From: CAVQJU01 sp963729215
Lineage (GTDB): Bacteria; Acidobacteriota; Vicinamibacteria; Vicinamibacterales; CAVVIG01
Assembly (NCBI GenBank): GCA_963729215.1
Contig: CAVSND010000030.1
Location: 62,001-126,000 of the forward strand
Direction: 5' to 3'
DNA length: 64,000 nt
Shown here: one piece after another, positions 43,371-52,616 of the stretch
How positions within the stretch are numbered: the stretch's first letter is position 1
Layout of the letters: every line of letters starts with the position of its first letter
Program-made: the position numbers and the translations under genes
The notes under the pieces: generated by a model
What the model saw: only the letters and a program-made list of their open reading frames with translations
The model's database searches: none
Told to the model about the DNA's origin: nothing

Positions 43371-44677
43371 TGGACCGTGAATGTTGAGCCATGGCCGGGC
43401 TGGCTGCTGACGCTGACGGTGCCGTGGTGAGCCTCGACGATGGCTTTCACGAGGCTGAGGCCGAGGCCGAGGCCGCGTTCGGCACGGCTCCGGTCACCGC
43501 GGAACAGGCGATCCCAGATCCGGGGCTGTTCATCGGCGGGAATGCCGAGACCGGTGTCGCTCACGCGCAGGACGGCGCGGTCGCCGTCCCGGCCGGCGGC
43601 GATTTCGACACGCCCGCCCGCGGAGGTGTACTCGATCGCGTTGTCCAGAAGGTTGGCGGCGACCTGCTCGAGACGCGTGCGATCGACGTTCACGCGCACG
43701 TCATCGGCGACGCTCGCGGCGAGCGCCACGCCTTTCGCGTCGGCGGTGTCGCGATAGAGGTCCGTCGCCCGCGCGACGATGTCCGCCAGCGCGACCGGCT
43801 CGCGCTTGAGCGGCATCGTGCCGCTTTCGGCCTCGGTGATATCCATCAACGTCGTGAGGATGACGAGCACGCGATCGGCTTCCTCTACGCAGTCGGCCAG
43901 CGCTTCGCGGTAGCGGTCGAGGTCGGGCGGGGCGGCCAGCGCCAGCTCCGCCGATGCGCGGAGGCGGGTCATGGGCGTGCGCAAGTCGTGCGACACGTTG
44001 TCGAGCGCGCCGCGCATGCCGTCAACGAGCCCTTCGATCTTGTCCAGCATCGCGTTGAAGAGTCCGGACAACTCGTCGATCGCGTCGCGGCGCTCGGCGA
44101 GCGGCACGCGGGCGTCGGTCTGGCCCGTCGTGATGATCCGCTTGACGGCGTCGATGAGCTGGCGGATGGGTTTGAGCGCCGTTTGCGTCGCGAGCGCGCC
44201 TCCCGTCAGCGCCACGAGCAGGATCGACAGCGTGACGAGACCGAGGGCGGCTCGGAACCTGGCGAGCAGGTCATCGCGCGCTTCGGTGCTCTTCCCTACC
44301 TGTACGAGCGTGCCGTCGGCCAGCCGTATCGATCCGGTTTCGAGGGACGCCAGATCCCATCCCTGCGGCTGACTCAGGACAACAGCTTCGGCGCCGCGAT
44401 CCACCACGCGCACGAACAGCCGTTCGGGAGCGGTTTGCTGCTCCGCCTGCACCGTCGCGGCGAGGGCGTCGAGTCCGCCGCGATCGTACGCGGTCGCGTA
44501 GAGGCCGAGCTTGCTGTCGATCAGCTGGCGATCGCGCTGAGCGAGGGAGGCCGACGCGAGAAGATACGTCAGCGTCACGATCGCCATCGACCCGGCAACG
44601 AACAACGACGCGTACCACACGCCGATGCGCAGCCCGTACACGAGCGGACGCGCGTCGCGCTCAGGCCCTGAGGACAT
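43349..44677 (-). CDS. two-component sensor histidine kinase with HAMP
   Basis: A 442-residue protein. Membrane helix 1 (YASLFVAGSMAIVTLTYLL), a periplasmic sensor of about 95 residues and helix 2 (LGLVTLSILLVALTGGALA) are followed by HAMP (KPIRQLIDAVKRI). The HisKA box SHDLRTPMTRLR carries phospho-acceptor His230. The ATPase domain has NLLDNAIEYT (N box), DTGLGIP (G1), LFRG and GLGLGLSLV (G2). It resembles CusS/QseC-type kinases. ATG 44677 overlaps the response regulator end by 17 bases. The last residues, LNLSNP, are encoded by a tandem repeat. Confidence 0.92.
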   Translation of the reverse strand: MSSGPERDARPLVYGLRIGVWYASLFVAGSMAIVTLTYLLASASLAQRDRQLIDSKLGLYATAYDRGGLDALAATVQAEQQTAPERLFVRVVDRGAEAVVLSQPQGWDLASLETGSIRLADGTLVQVGKSTEARDDLLARFRAALGLVTLSILLVALTGGALATQTALKPIRQLIDAVKRIITTGQTDARVPLAERRDAIDELSGLFNAMLDKIEGLVDGMRGALDNVSHDLRTPMTRLRASAELALAAPPDLDRYREALADCVEEADRVLVILTTLMDITEAESGTMPLKREPVALADIVARATDLYRDTADAKGVALAASVADDVRVNVDRTRLEQVAANLLDNAIEYTSAGGRVEIAAGRDGDRAVLRVSDTGLGIPADEQPRIWDRLFRGDRSRAERGLGLGLSLVKAIVEAHHGTVSVSSQPGHGSTFTVHLNLSNP

Positions 44678-45333
44678 ATCCAACCCCGCGGACGGTGTGA
44701 ATGAGCTTGGTCTCGAACGGCCGATCGACCTTGTCCCGCAAGCGGCTGACGAGCACGTCCACGATATTGGTTTGCGGGTCGAAGTTGTACTCCCACACGT
44801 GCGACAGGATCATCGTCTTCGAGACGACTTTGCCGGTATTGCGCATCAGGTATTCGAGCAGCGCGAACTCGCGCGGGCGCAGATCGACCTGGGTTCCCCC
44901 GCGCGACACCCGGCGCGACAGCAGGTCGAGCACGAGATCTTCGACCGTGAGCGTCGTGGGTTCCGGCGTGCGGGATGCGCGGCGGACCAGCGCCTGCACG
45001 CGCGCCAGCAGTTCCGCGAACGCGAATGGCTTGGTCAGGTAGTCGTCGCCGCCCGCCTGCAGGCCGCGTACGCGATCGTCCACCGTTTGCCGTGCGCTCA
45101 GAATCAACACGGGCGTCATCACGCCTTTCCGCCTCAACTCCTCGATGACCGACAGCCCGTCGCGCCTGGGCAGCATGACATCCACGACCGCGACGTCGTA
45201 GGCCTGATCGAGCGCCGCCGCCAGCCCCTCGGCGCCGTCGGACACACGATCGACCGCAAACCCGGCCTCGCGCAGCCCACGCGCCACGAACTCCGCGATC
45301 GTGTCGTCGTCTTCGATGAGCAGCGACGTGCAC
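44661..45333 (-). CDS. OmpR/PhoB family response regulator; one frameshift at codon 4
   Basis: A receiver domain (LLIEDDDTIAEFVARGLREA; phospho-acceptor Asp in VAVVDVMLPRRDG; Lys in DDYLTKPFAF) precedes an OmpR-type winged helix (DLRPREFALLEYLMRNTGKV, ILSHVWEYNFDPQTNIVDVL, HTVRGVGYVLRA). The GTG at 45333 is preceded by a perfect AGGAGG at 45345-45350 on the minus strand. The frame breaks after the third codon by one extra base, giving 223 residues when discounted. It overlaps the histidine kinase gene and probably controls the adjacent htrA. Confidence 0.88.
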
Positions 45334-45348
45334 GTTCGTCGAGTCCTC

Positions 45349-46447
45349 CTAGCCGAGCGGCCGCCGCGCCGGCGCGTCCGAGGGCGCGGCGCGGAGGTAC
45401 TGCCTGGGCCATGCCACGGCGTGTCCGAGCTCACGCGCGGCCCGGAGCGGCCAGTACGGATCGCGCAGCAGCTCACGCGCGAGCAGCACGCAGTCAGCCC
45501 GGCCGGCCGCGATGATCTCGTCTGCCTGACCCGGCGACGTAATCAGGCCGACCGCGCCTGTCAGGACGCCCGCCTCGCGCCGAATGCGCTCGGCGAAAGG
45601 CACCTGGTAGCCGGTCGCTACGGGAATCGTCGCGCCGGGAACGTTGCCGCCAGACGAGCAGTCGATGAGATCCACGCCGCGGTCCCGCAACAGGCGGGCC
45701 AGGGCGACCGACTGATCCGGATCCCATCCGCCGGCCGTCCAGTCAGTGGCGGAAATCCGCACGAACAGCGGACGTCCATCCGGCCACACCCGACGGACAG
45801 CATCTACGATTTCCAGGCACAGGCGCGTGCGATTCTCAAACGATCCGCCGTATGTATCGGATCGCGTGTTGCTGAGAGGCGACAGGAATTCGTGAATCAG
45901 ATATCCGTGGGCCGCATGGACTTCGACAACGTCGAAGCCGGCCGCCCGCGAGCGTTCCGCCGCGTCGGCAAACGCGGCAACAATCGCCGCGATTTCAGCG
46001 GGCGAAAGGGCCGCGGGCGTGGCATACACATCGGCGAACGCCTCCGCTGTCGGGCCAACGACCGGCCATCCGCCCGCCGAAGGCGGCACCGCCTTCAGGG
46101 ATCCCTCCCACGGCACCGACGTACTGCCCTTCCGGCCGGCGTGCGCAAGCTGAATGGCCGCGGCACTCCCCTGCGATCGCACGAAACGGACGATGCGGGC
46201 GAGGCCGTCCACGTGCCGATCGCTCCAGATCCCGAGATCGGCGGGACTGATGCGGCCCTCCGCGGTCACCGCCGTGGCCTCGGTCATTGTCAGCGCGGCG
46301 CCGCCCACCGCCCTGGAGCCCAGATGCACGAGATGCCAGTCGTTCGCGAACCCGTCGCTGCTCGAGGTACTCGCACATCGGCGAGACCATGATGCGATTG
46401 GACAGCGTCAGATCCCGGATGGTCAGCGAATCGAACAGATGCGGCAT
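45349..46447 (-). CDS. NADH:flavin oxidoreductase, Old Yellow Enzyme family (YqjM-like); one frameshift
   Basis: The first frame starts MPHLFDSLTIRDLTLSNRIM and reaches SPMCEY. One extra base at 46366-46367 then shifts the frame to SSSDGFANDWHLVHLGSRAV and the rest, 365 residues in all. FMN/substrate residues are seen in SPMCEY, QLAHAGRKGS and EVHAAHGYLIHEFLSP, the last being the classical signature of the YqjM/thermophilic-like subclass. It reduces activated C=C bonds in enones with NAD(P)H in the cytoplasm. It ends 15 bases before the response regulator start, same strand. Confidence 0.88.
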
Positions 46448-46630
46448 GTCCAGTATTCTCGCCCAAGAGCACGATTCTCAGCCGAGCGCGGAGCGTGCTA
46501 CGCTCAGACGCTGACCTCTGCGCGGCCTGGCCTTCGGCCGCGTACGACCACCACCAGCGTGCGCGTCGCCTGCGCCACGCACCGCGTCACCCGGTGTCAC
46601 CGTCATGACGCATGTCGAGGAGGATAGTCC

Positions 46631-48043
46631 GTGAGAGCCGTGCTCTTGTCTCTTGTACTGTTGTTGGCGTCCGCCCTTGGTTCGTCTCCTGCCGCCGCCC
46701 AGGAGCCGCCGGCCCGGCAGCCGGGCCTCACCACGTCGCCGTTCATGGGCGGAGTGCCGAGCGGGACGGCGACAACGGAACCAATCGCCGTCTCGATTCT
46801 CGACGCGATCAACCGCGCGCTCGAGCACAACCTCGGCGCCCTGCTCGCCGAAAACAGCGTCGGGCGGGCGGACGGTGCGCGCATCCGGGCGCTGAGCGCC
46901 CTGCTCCCGAACGTGAACGGGCATCTCGCGGAGTCGCGGCAGGTCGTCAACCTCGCGGCGTACGGTTTTCCTCTCCCGGCGGGCATTCCCGCGATTGTCG
47001 GACCGTTCAACGTGTTCGATTTGCGGGCGTCCGTCACGCAGTCGATTTTCGACCTGCGCGCCATCAACGACCGCCGCACCGAAGAGCACAACCTTGCGGC
47101 GGCGCAGTTTTCTTCCAAGGGCGCGCGTGATCTGGTTGTGCTGGCGTCGGCCAACGCCTACCTGCAGACGCTGGCGGCATCGGCGCGCGCGGACACGGCC
47201 CGCGCCGAAGGCGAAACGGCGCAGGCGCTGTACAACCAGGCCATCAACCTGCGGCAGAACGGCATCGTCGCCGGCATCGATGTCCTGCGCGCGGAGCTCC
47301 AGGCAAGCACGCAGCGGCAGCGCTTCACGGCCGCGCGGAACGAGTTCGAAAAAGCGAAGCTCCAGCTCGCTCGAATCATGGGACTTCCGATCGGTCAGCC
47401 GTTTACGCTGGTCAGTCAGCTGCCGACGGTCCCCAACCCCGATCTCTCGCTCGAGGCCGCGCTGGAGCGCGCCTATAAAGATCGACCGGACTACCAGGCC
47501 GCACTCGAGCGCGTGAAGGCGGCCGAAACGGCGCGCGCTGCCGCCTCCGGCGACTCGATGCCATCGGTCCGGCTCAACGCGGACTATGGCGCGCTCGGCC
47601 TGACGCCTGCGGATGCGCATGCCACGTATACGATCACGGGGCTGGTGAGCGTCCCGATCTTTCAGGGAGGCCGCGCGAAGGGCCGCGTCCTCGAAGCAGA
47701 CGCCGACCTCCGCAACCGCCGCGCGGAAGCGGACGACATGCGCGCCGGCATCTATTACGAAGTAAGGACGGCGTTCCTCGATCTCCAGGCCACGAGCGAG
47801 CAACTGGAGGTGGCGACACGCGCCAAGGAGATCGCCGCGGTCACCCTCACGCAGGCCCGGGATCGGTTTGCGGCAGGCGTGGCAGACAATATAGAAGTTG
47901 TCCAGGCGCAGGAAGCGGTCAGCCTTGCCAACGAGCGATACATCACCGCGCTCTACCTGAACAGCGTTGGCAAGGCCGTGCTCGCGCGCGACCTCGGCAG
48001 CGCCGAACAGGCCGTTCGACAATACCTCGGAGGCTCCCGCTGA
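46631..48043 (+). CDS. TolC family outer-membrane efflux channel
   Basis: A 470-residue protein. A signal peptide (MRAVLLSLVLLLASALGS, cut near AAAQ) is followed by two OEP repeats with long coiled-coil helices, e.g. SILDAINRALEHNLGALLAE, QALYNQAINLRQNGIVAGID, QARDRFAAGVADNIEVVQAQ and ANERYITALYLNSVGKAVLA. The GTG start has AGGAGG at 46618-46623, seven bases away. The stop overlaps the adaptor start as TGATG. It forms the outer-membrane exit duct for the efflux pump encoded by the next two genes. Confidence 0.9.
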   Translation: MRAVLLSLVLLLASALGSSPAAAQEPPARQPGLTTSPFMGGVPSGTATTEPIAVSILDAINRALEHNLGALLAENSVGRADGARIRALSALLPNVNGHLAESRQVVNLAAYGFPLPAGIPAIVGPFNVFDLRASVTQSIFDLRAINDRRTEEHNLAAAQFSSKGARDLVVLASANAYLQTLAASARADTARAEGETAQALYNQAINLRQNGIVAGIDVLRAELQASTQRQRFTAARNEFEKAKLQLARIMGLPIGQPFTLVSQLPTVPNPDLSLEAALERAYKDRPDYQAALERVKAAETARAAASGDSMPSVRLNADYGALGLTPADAHATYTITGLVSVPIFQGGRAKGRVLEADADLRNRRAEADDMRAGIYYEVRTAFLDLQATSEQLEVATRAKEIAAVTLTQARDRFAAGVADNIEVVQAQEAVSLANERYITALYLNSVGKAVLARDLGSAEQAVRQYLGGSR

Positions 48044-49272
48044 TGGCCGATCAAGCTGGTGGATGGACCGGACAAAAACGATATCAGGCGCTCATCGCCC
48101 TCGTCATCGTGATCGCCGTGGCGACCGGCGTGTGGCTCTACGCGACCGCCGGACGCGAGACGACCGACGATGCCCAGGTGGATGCACACGTGGCGCAGAT
48201 TTCGGCGCGGGTGAGCGGTACGGTCCTGCGCGTGCTCGTGAAGGACAACCAGCCCGCTGAGGCCAACGCGACGCTGGTCGAGATCGACCCGCGCGACTAC
48301 CAGATCGCGGTCGACAAGGCGAAGGCGGAATTGCTGGATGCCGAGGCCGCCGCACAGGCCGCCCAGAGCAACGTGCCGATTACGTCAACGGCGGCCGCCG
48401 GGAACGTCACGAGCGCGCAAAACTCGATCGACCAGGCGGAGGCGGGCATCAACGAGGCCGAGAAGGGTATCGAAGCCGCCCGTGCGCGGCTCGCGGCCGC
48501 ATCGTCCAGGGTGCGCGAGGTCGAGGCCAACTCGACCCGGGCCACCCGCGACGTCGAGCGGCTCAAGGGACTGCTGGCCAAGGACGAAGTGTCGCAGCAG
48601 CAATACGACGCGGCCGTGGCCGCCGCCGAGGGACAGCGCGCGGCCGTGGAAACCGCCAAGAGTCAGGTCCTCGAGGCAGAGACCGGTATTCGCACCGCCG
48701 AAAGCCGTCTCGTGCAGGCCAAGTCTGCCGTAAAGACGGCGCAGGCCGGGCTGCGATCGGCGCAAACAGGACCCGAACAGGTGGCGGCGATCCGCGCGCG
48801 GGCCGCAGCCGCCGAGGCGCACGCGCAGCAGGCGCGCGCCGTGCTGGCGCAGGCTGAGTTGAACCTCCAGCACACCGCCGTCAAGGCTCCCGTCGCGGGG
48901 ATCATCAGCCGGAAGAGCGTCGAGGTCGGCCAGAACGTGCAGGTGGGACAGCCGCTCATGGCCATCATCCCGCTCGACGAAGTGTGGGTGACGGCGAACT
49001 TCAAGGAGACGCAGCTGCAGCACATGCGGCCGGGCCAGAAGGCGACGCTCAAGGTGGACGCCATCGGCGGGCGCGAGTTCACCGGGCATGTCGACAGCAT
49101 GGCGGCGGCCACGGGCGCCAGGTTCAGCCTGCTGCCTCCCGAAAACGCCACCGGCAACTTCGTCAAAGTGGTCCAGCGCGTGCCTGTGAAGATCGTGCTC
49201 GAGCCCGGTCAGGATCCCGATCACCTGCTGCGGCCCGGGCTGTCTGTGGAACCGACGGTCTATACCAAGTGA
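48043..49272 (+). CDS. EmrA/HlyD-type membrane fusion protein
   Basis: A 409-residue periplasmic adaptor. A single N-terminal membrane helix (ALIALVIVIAVATGVWLYA) is followed by the barrel-sandwich half-motif (TTDDAQVDAHVAQISARVSG). A long Ala/Glu-rich coiled-coil hairpin (about 85-245) comes next, then the second lipoyl half (HTAVKAPVAGIISRKSVEVG) and a beta-barrel (VWVTANFKETQLQHMRPGQK). All are typical of EmrA. It links the MFS pump to the TolC-like channel. It is coupled to the preceding gene (TGATG). Confidence 0.92.
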   Translation: MADQAGGWTGQKRYQALIALVIVIAVATGVWLYATAGRETTDDAQVDAHVAQISARVSGTVLRVLVKDNQPAEANATLVEIDPRDYQIAVDKAKAELLDAEAAAQAAQSNVPITSTAAAGNVTSAQNSIDQAEAGINEAEKGIEAARARLAAASSRVREVEANSTRATRDVERLKGLLAKDEVSQQQYDAAVAAAEGQRAAVETAKSQVLEAETGIRTAESRLVQAKSAVKTAQAGLRSAQTGPEQVAAIRARAAAAEAHAQQARAVLAQAELNLQHTAVKAPVAGIISRKSVEVGQNVQVGQPLMAIIPLDEVWVTANFKETQLQHMRPGQKATLKVDAIGGREFTGHVDSMAAATGARFSLLPPENATGNFVKVVQRVPVKIVLEPGQDPDHLLRPGLSVEPTVYTK

Positions 49273-49310
49273 TGGCAGGAGGGGCGGGACTGGCCAGGAC
49301 GACACACGAT

Positions 49311-50861
49311 ATGACCGAGCAGCGACAGATCAACCCGTGGCTCATCGCCGTGTCGGTGATGCTCGCCACGTTCATGGAAGTGCTCGACACCACCGTGGTC
49401 AACGTGTCGCTGCCGCACATCGCGGGCAGCCTGTCCGTGACCATCGACGAAGCGACGTGGGCGCTGACGTCCTACCTGGTCGCCAACGCCATCATCCTGC
49501 CGATGACAGGGTGGCTCGCGAGCGTCTTTGGACGGAAGAATCTGCTGATGATCTCGGTGGTCGGGTTTACTGCCGCTTCGTTCTTGTGCGGCCTGGCGCC
49601 CACGCTTGGCTCGCTCATCTTCTTCCGTATCGTGCAGGGCGCGACGGGCGGCGCGCTCCAGCCGCTGTCGCAGGCGGTGCTGCTCGAATCATTTTCGCCG
49701 CAGGACCGCGGCAAGGCGATGGGCTTCTGGGGCCTGGGTGTCGTGGTCGCGCCCATTCTCGGCCCCGTGCTCGGCGGCTGGCTGACCGACAGCTACAGCT
49801 GGCGCTGGGTGTTCTACATCAACATCCCGGTGGGCATCGCGTCGCTCGTGATGACGAAGATGTTCATCTTCGATCCGCCGTATTTGAGCCGCGAGAGGCG
49901 CAGCATCGACTACTGGGGCATCGGCATGCTGGCCGTCGGTATCGGCACGCTGCAGTTCGTGCTCGACAAGGGGCAGGAAGCCGACTGGTTTTCGTCGCAT
50001 CTGATCACGACGCTCGCCGTGATCAGCGCCGTCACATTGACGGCCCTCGTCTGGCACCTGCTGCGGACCGACGATCCGGTGGTCGATCTCCGCGTGTTCA
50101 AGGCGCGCAGCTACGCCGTGGGTGTGTTCCTGATGACGGTGGTCGGGTTCGTGCTCTACGGCAGCCTGGTCCTGCTGCCGATCATGCTGCAGACGCTGCT
50201 CGGCTATCCGTCGCTCCAGGCGGGCATCGCCATGGCGCCCCGCGGCATCGGATCGTTTTTCTTCATGCCGCTGACGGGCATGATGACCGGCCGGTTCGAC
50301 GCGCGAAAACTCCTGACGATAGGACTGGTCGTCGGCGGAGGAACGCTGCTGTGGCTCTCGTACCTGAACCTGCAGGCTGGATACTGGGACATCTTCTGGC
50401 CGCAGCTCGTGCAGGGCGCAGGGCTCTCGCTGCTCTTCGTGCCGTTGACGACGGTCTCCATGGATCCGATTCCACGCGAGAAAATGGGCAACGCGACCAG
50501 CCTGTTCAACCTGATGCGCAACATCGGCGGCAGCATCGGCATCGCGACGACCGGCACGATGATCGCGCGCAACCAGCAGCGCGTGACGGCCACCCTCGGC
50601 GCGCACGTCAGCGCCTACGATCCCGCGTCGCAGAACATGTTCCTGCAGCTGCGGGCGGGGTTCATGGCGGCCGGGTCGGACGCCGTGACCGCGACCGAAC
50701 GCGCCTACGCGGCGCTCTTCGGCATGCTGCAGCGCCAGGCCGCGATGGTGTCGTTCGTCGGACTGTTCCAGACCCTCGGCATCGTCTTCCTGCTGTTGAT
50801 TCCGCTCGTCCTGCTCATGAAGCGGCCGGGCGGGGGCGCTCCGGCTGTCGGCGCGCACTGA
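49311..50861 (+). CDS. EmrB/QacA-type MFS drug exporter (DHA2 family, 14 TM)
   Basis: A 516-residue inner-membrane transporter. DHA2 motifs seen are TFMEVLDTTVVNVSLPHIAG in helix 1, FGRKNLL after helix 2 and GPVLGGWLTDSYSWRWVFYI in helix 5, and hydrophobicity fits 14 helices. It expels amphipathic drugs or bile-salt-like compounds with proton exchange, as EmrB does with EmrA and TolC. The start at 49311 (MTEQRQINPW) is chosen because it gives the conserved N-terminus. An in-frame ATG at 49272 overlapping the emrA-like stop would mimic the coupling seen in the operon. No local regulator gene. Confidence 0.92.
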   Translation: MTEQRQINPWLIAVSVMLATFMEVLDTTVVNVSLPHIAGSLSVTIDEATWALTSYLVANAIILPMTGWLASVFGRKNLLMISVVGFTAASFLCGLAPTLGSLIFFRIVQGATGGALQPLSQAVLLESFSPQDRGKAMGFWGLGVVVAPILGPVLGGWLTDSYSWRWVFYINIPVGIASLVMTKMFIFDPPYLSRERRSIDYWGIGMLAVGIGTLQFVLDKGQEADWFSSHLITTLAVISAVTLTALVWHLLRTDDPVVDLRVFKARSYAVGVFLMTVVGFVLYGSLVLLPIMLQTLLGYPSLQAGIAMAPRGIGSFFFMPLTGMMTGRFDARKLLTIGLVVGGGTLLWLSYLNLQAGYWDIFWPQLVQGAGLSLLFVPLTTVSMDPIPREKMGNATSLFNLMRNIGGSIGIATTGTMIARNQQRVTATLGAHVSAYDPASQNMFLQLRAGFMAAGSDAVTATERAYAALFGMLQRQAAMVSFVGLFQTLGIVFLLLIPLVLLMKRPGGGAPAVGAH

Positions 50862-50976
50862 TCGCGCCACCTGCGTCACGGCGATGCACAGGCCTTCAGT
50901 TTTTCGAGCGGCGTCCGCCACGAAAGGCGTCGCCAAAGCCCTGCCGTATCGCGTTCGCGACTGTTAAACTGTTTCG

Positions 50977-52143
50977 GTGAGGCGCTTACAGGGGCTCGCG
51001 GCGGCGCTGATCGCAGCTCAGCTGTTATGGGTGGCGGTCCGCGCACAATCCGAGGCGCCGCGCCCGCCCGAGGCATCGCCTCAGCTCGAGACGCCGCGCC
51101 AGCCCGAGGCGCCGCGCCAGCCCGATGCGCCGCGTCCCTCGTTCGCCGAGTTTCTCGCCGGCGTTCGCGCAGAAGCCCTGATGCGCGGGATTCGCGCGGA
51201 GGTCCTCGACGAGGCGCTCGCCCACATCGCCGAGCCGAGCGCCGTGATCCTGGAACGCGACCGTACGCAGGCCGAAGCCGTCCAGCCGCTCGAGCAGTAC
51301 CTCGATCAGCATGTGACAAAGAAGACGGTGGCGACCGGCCGCGAGATGCTCGCTCGCCACCACGATCTGCTGGAGCAGATCGGCACCCGCTACGGCGTCG
51401 CCCCGTCGGTCATCGTCGGCATCTGGGGCTTCGAATCGAATTACGGGCGGTTCAACGGCGTTCGCCCGACGATTACCGCGCTCGCCACGCTCGCCTGGGA
51501 TCCCCGACGATCCGCGCTGTTTCGGGCGGAACTGTTCGACGCACTCGCCATTGTCAACCGCGGCGACATCGAACTGGCCAGGCTGAACGGATCGTGGGCC
51601 GGCGCGATGGGCCAGGTCCAGTTCATGCCGTCGAGCTACCTGAAGTTCGCCGAGGACTTCGACGGCGATGGACGGCGTGATATCTGGACGACGCCCGCGG
51701 ACATCTTCGCGTCGATCGCGAACTACATGAAGGGCCACGGATGGGTCGACGGCGACACCTGGGGCCGCGAGGTCAGCGTGTCCGCGGATGTGCGGCGGCG
51801 GATTTCGGGCGAAGTCGAACAGCGCAACGGTACCTGCCGCGCGACGCGTGACATGACCACGGTCCTTCCCGTCGCGACGTGGCAGGCGCTCGGCGTCCGC
51901 ACCGCCGCGGGCGGCTCGCTCGCCCCCGGGGCCCCCGATGCCGCGCTGGTGACCGGCCCGACGCGCGCCTTCCTGGTCACCCACAACTACGACGCGCTCC
52001 TTGAATACAACTGCTCGCATGCCTATGCCATCGGCGTGAGCCTGCTGTCCGATCGGATCGCCGGCGCCGATGCGGCGCCGCGGACGGCGAAAGCCAAGGC
52101 CGCACAGTCTGCTAAACATAAGCCGAAAAAGGGACAGGCATGA
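50977..52143 (+). CDS. lytic murein transglycosylase, MltB type
   Basis: A 388-residue protein from GTG 50977. A signal peptide (RLQGLAAALIAAQLLWVAV) and a Pro/Glu/Ala-rich repeat linker (about 26-54, EAPRQPDAPRP-type units) precede the SLT_2 domain. The catalytic Glu153 is in WGFESNYGRF, and RNGSWAGAMGQVQFMPSSYL-like (here LNGSWAGAMGQVQFMPSSYL), DFDGDGRRDIW and IANYMKGHGW match MltB. It cleaves the MurNAc-GlcNAc bond of peptidoglycan to anhydro products. The basic tail is KAKAAQSAKHKPKKGQA. The stop overlaps the thioredoxin start by ATGA. Confidence 0.9.
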   Translation: MRRLQGLAAALIAAQLLWVAVRAQSEAPRPPEASPQLETPRQPEAPRQPDAPRPSFAEFLAGVRAEALMRGIRAEVLDEALAHIAEPSAVILERDRTQAEAVQPLEQYLDQHVTKKTVATGREMLARHHDLLEQIGTRYGVAPSVIVGIWGFESNYGRFNGVRPTITALATLAWDPRRSALFRAELFDALAIVNRGDIELARLNGSWAGAMGQVQFMPSSYLKFAEDFDGDGRRDIWTTPADIFASIANYMKGHGWVDGDTWGREVSVSADVRRRISGEVEQRNGTCRATRDMTTVLPVATWQALGVRTAAGGSLAPGAPDAALVTGPTRAFLVTHNYDALLEYNCSHAYAIGVSLLSDRIAGADAAPRTAKAKAAQSAKHKPKKGQA

Positions 52144-52613
52144 CAGCCCTCGCCGCCGACGATCGAGGCGTCATCGCCGCGTGCCCGTCGTGCGGACAGA
52201 AGAACCGGCTCGCTTACGATCGCCTGAGCGACACCGTCCGGTGCGGAAAGTGCAAGGGAGAGCTTCCCGCCGCGTCGGCGCCCGTCGAGGTCGCGCACGC
52301 GGCCGACTTCGACCAGCTCGTCGCGTCGGCGTCGATTCCGGTCGTGGTGGACTTCTGGGCGCCGTGGTGCGGACCGTGCCGCATGGTGGCGCCCGAAATC
52401 GAAAAGGTCGCTGCCCGCCAGGCCGGCCGTCTCCTCGTCGTCAAGGTGAACACCGACGCCGTCGAGACGCTGGGCGAACGCCTCGGCATCCGGTCCATAC
52501 CGACGATGGCCGTTTACAGCGGCGGGCGCGAGATCGCGCGTACGACTGGCGCGCGCCCGGCCGCCGACATCGAAGCGTTCGTGACGGGAGCCCTGAGCGC
52601 TCCGCGCGGCTGA
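52140..52613 (+). CDS. trxC: thioredoxin 2 (TrxC type) with N-terminal zinc finger
   Basis: A 157-residue protein. The N-terminal zinc ribbon has Cys15/Cys18 (CPSC) and Cys35/Cys38 (CGKC). The thioredoxin fold has the active site WCGPC (Cys77, Cys80) and the cis-proline in IRSIPTMAVY. The arrangement is that of TrxC, a cytoplasmic disulfide reductase linked to oxidative stress. It is coupled to the transglycosylase by ATGA and followed three bases later by a membrane protein gene. Confidence 0.92.
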   Translation: MTALAADDRGVIAACPSCGQKNRLAYDRLSDTVRCGKCKGELPAASAPVEVAHAADFDQLVASASIPVVVDFWAPWCGPCRMVAPEIEKVAARQAGRLLVVKVNTDAVETLGERLGIRSIPTMAVYSGGREIARTTGARPAADIEAFVTGALSAPRG

Positions 52614-52616
52614 CGC

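Noticed and set aside
46478..48022. 514-codon open frame on the minus strand
   Set aside because: Antisense to the TolC-family gene, whose domains are clear on the plus strand.
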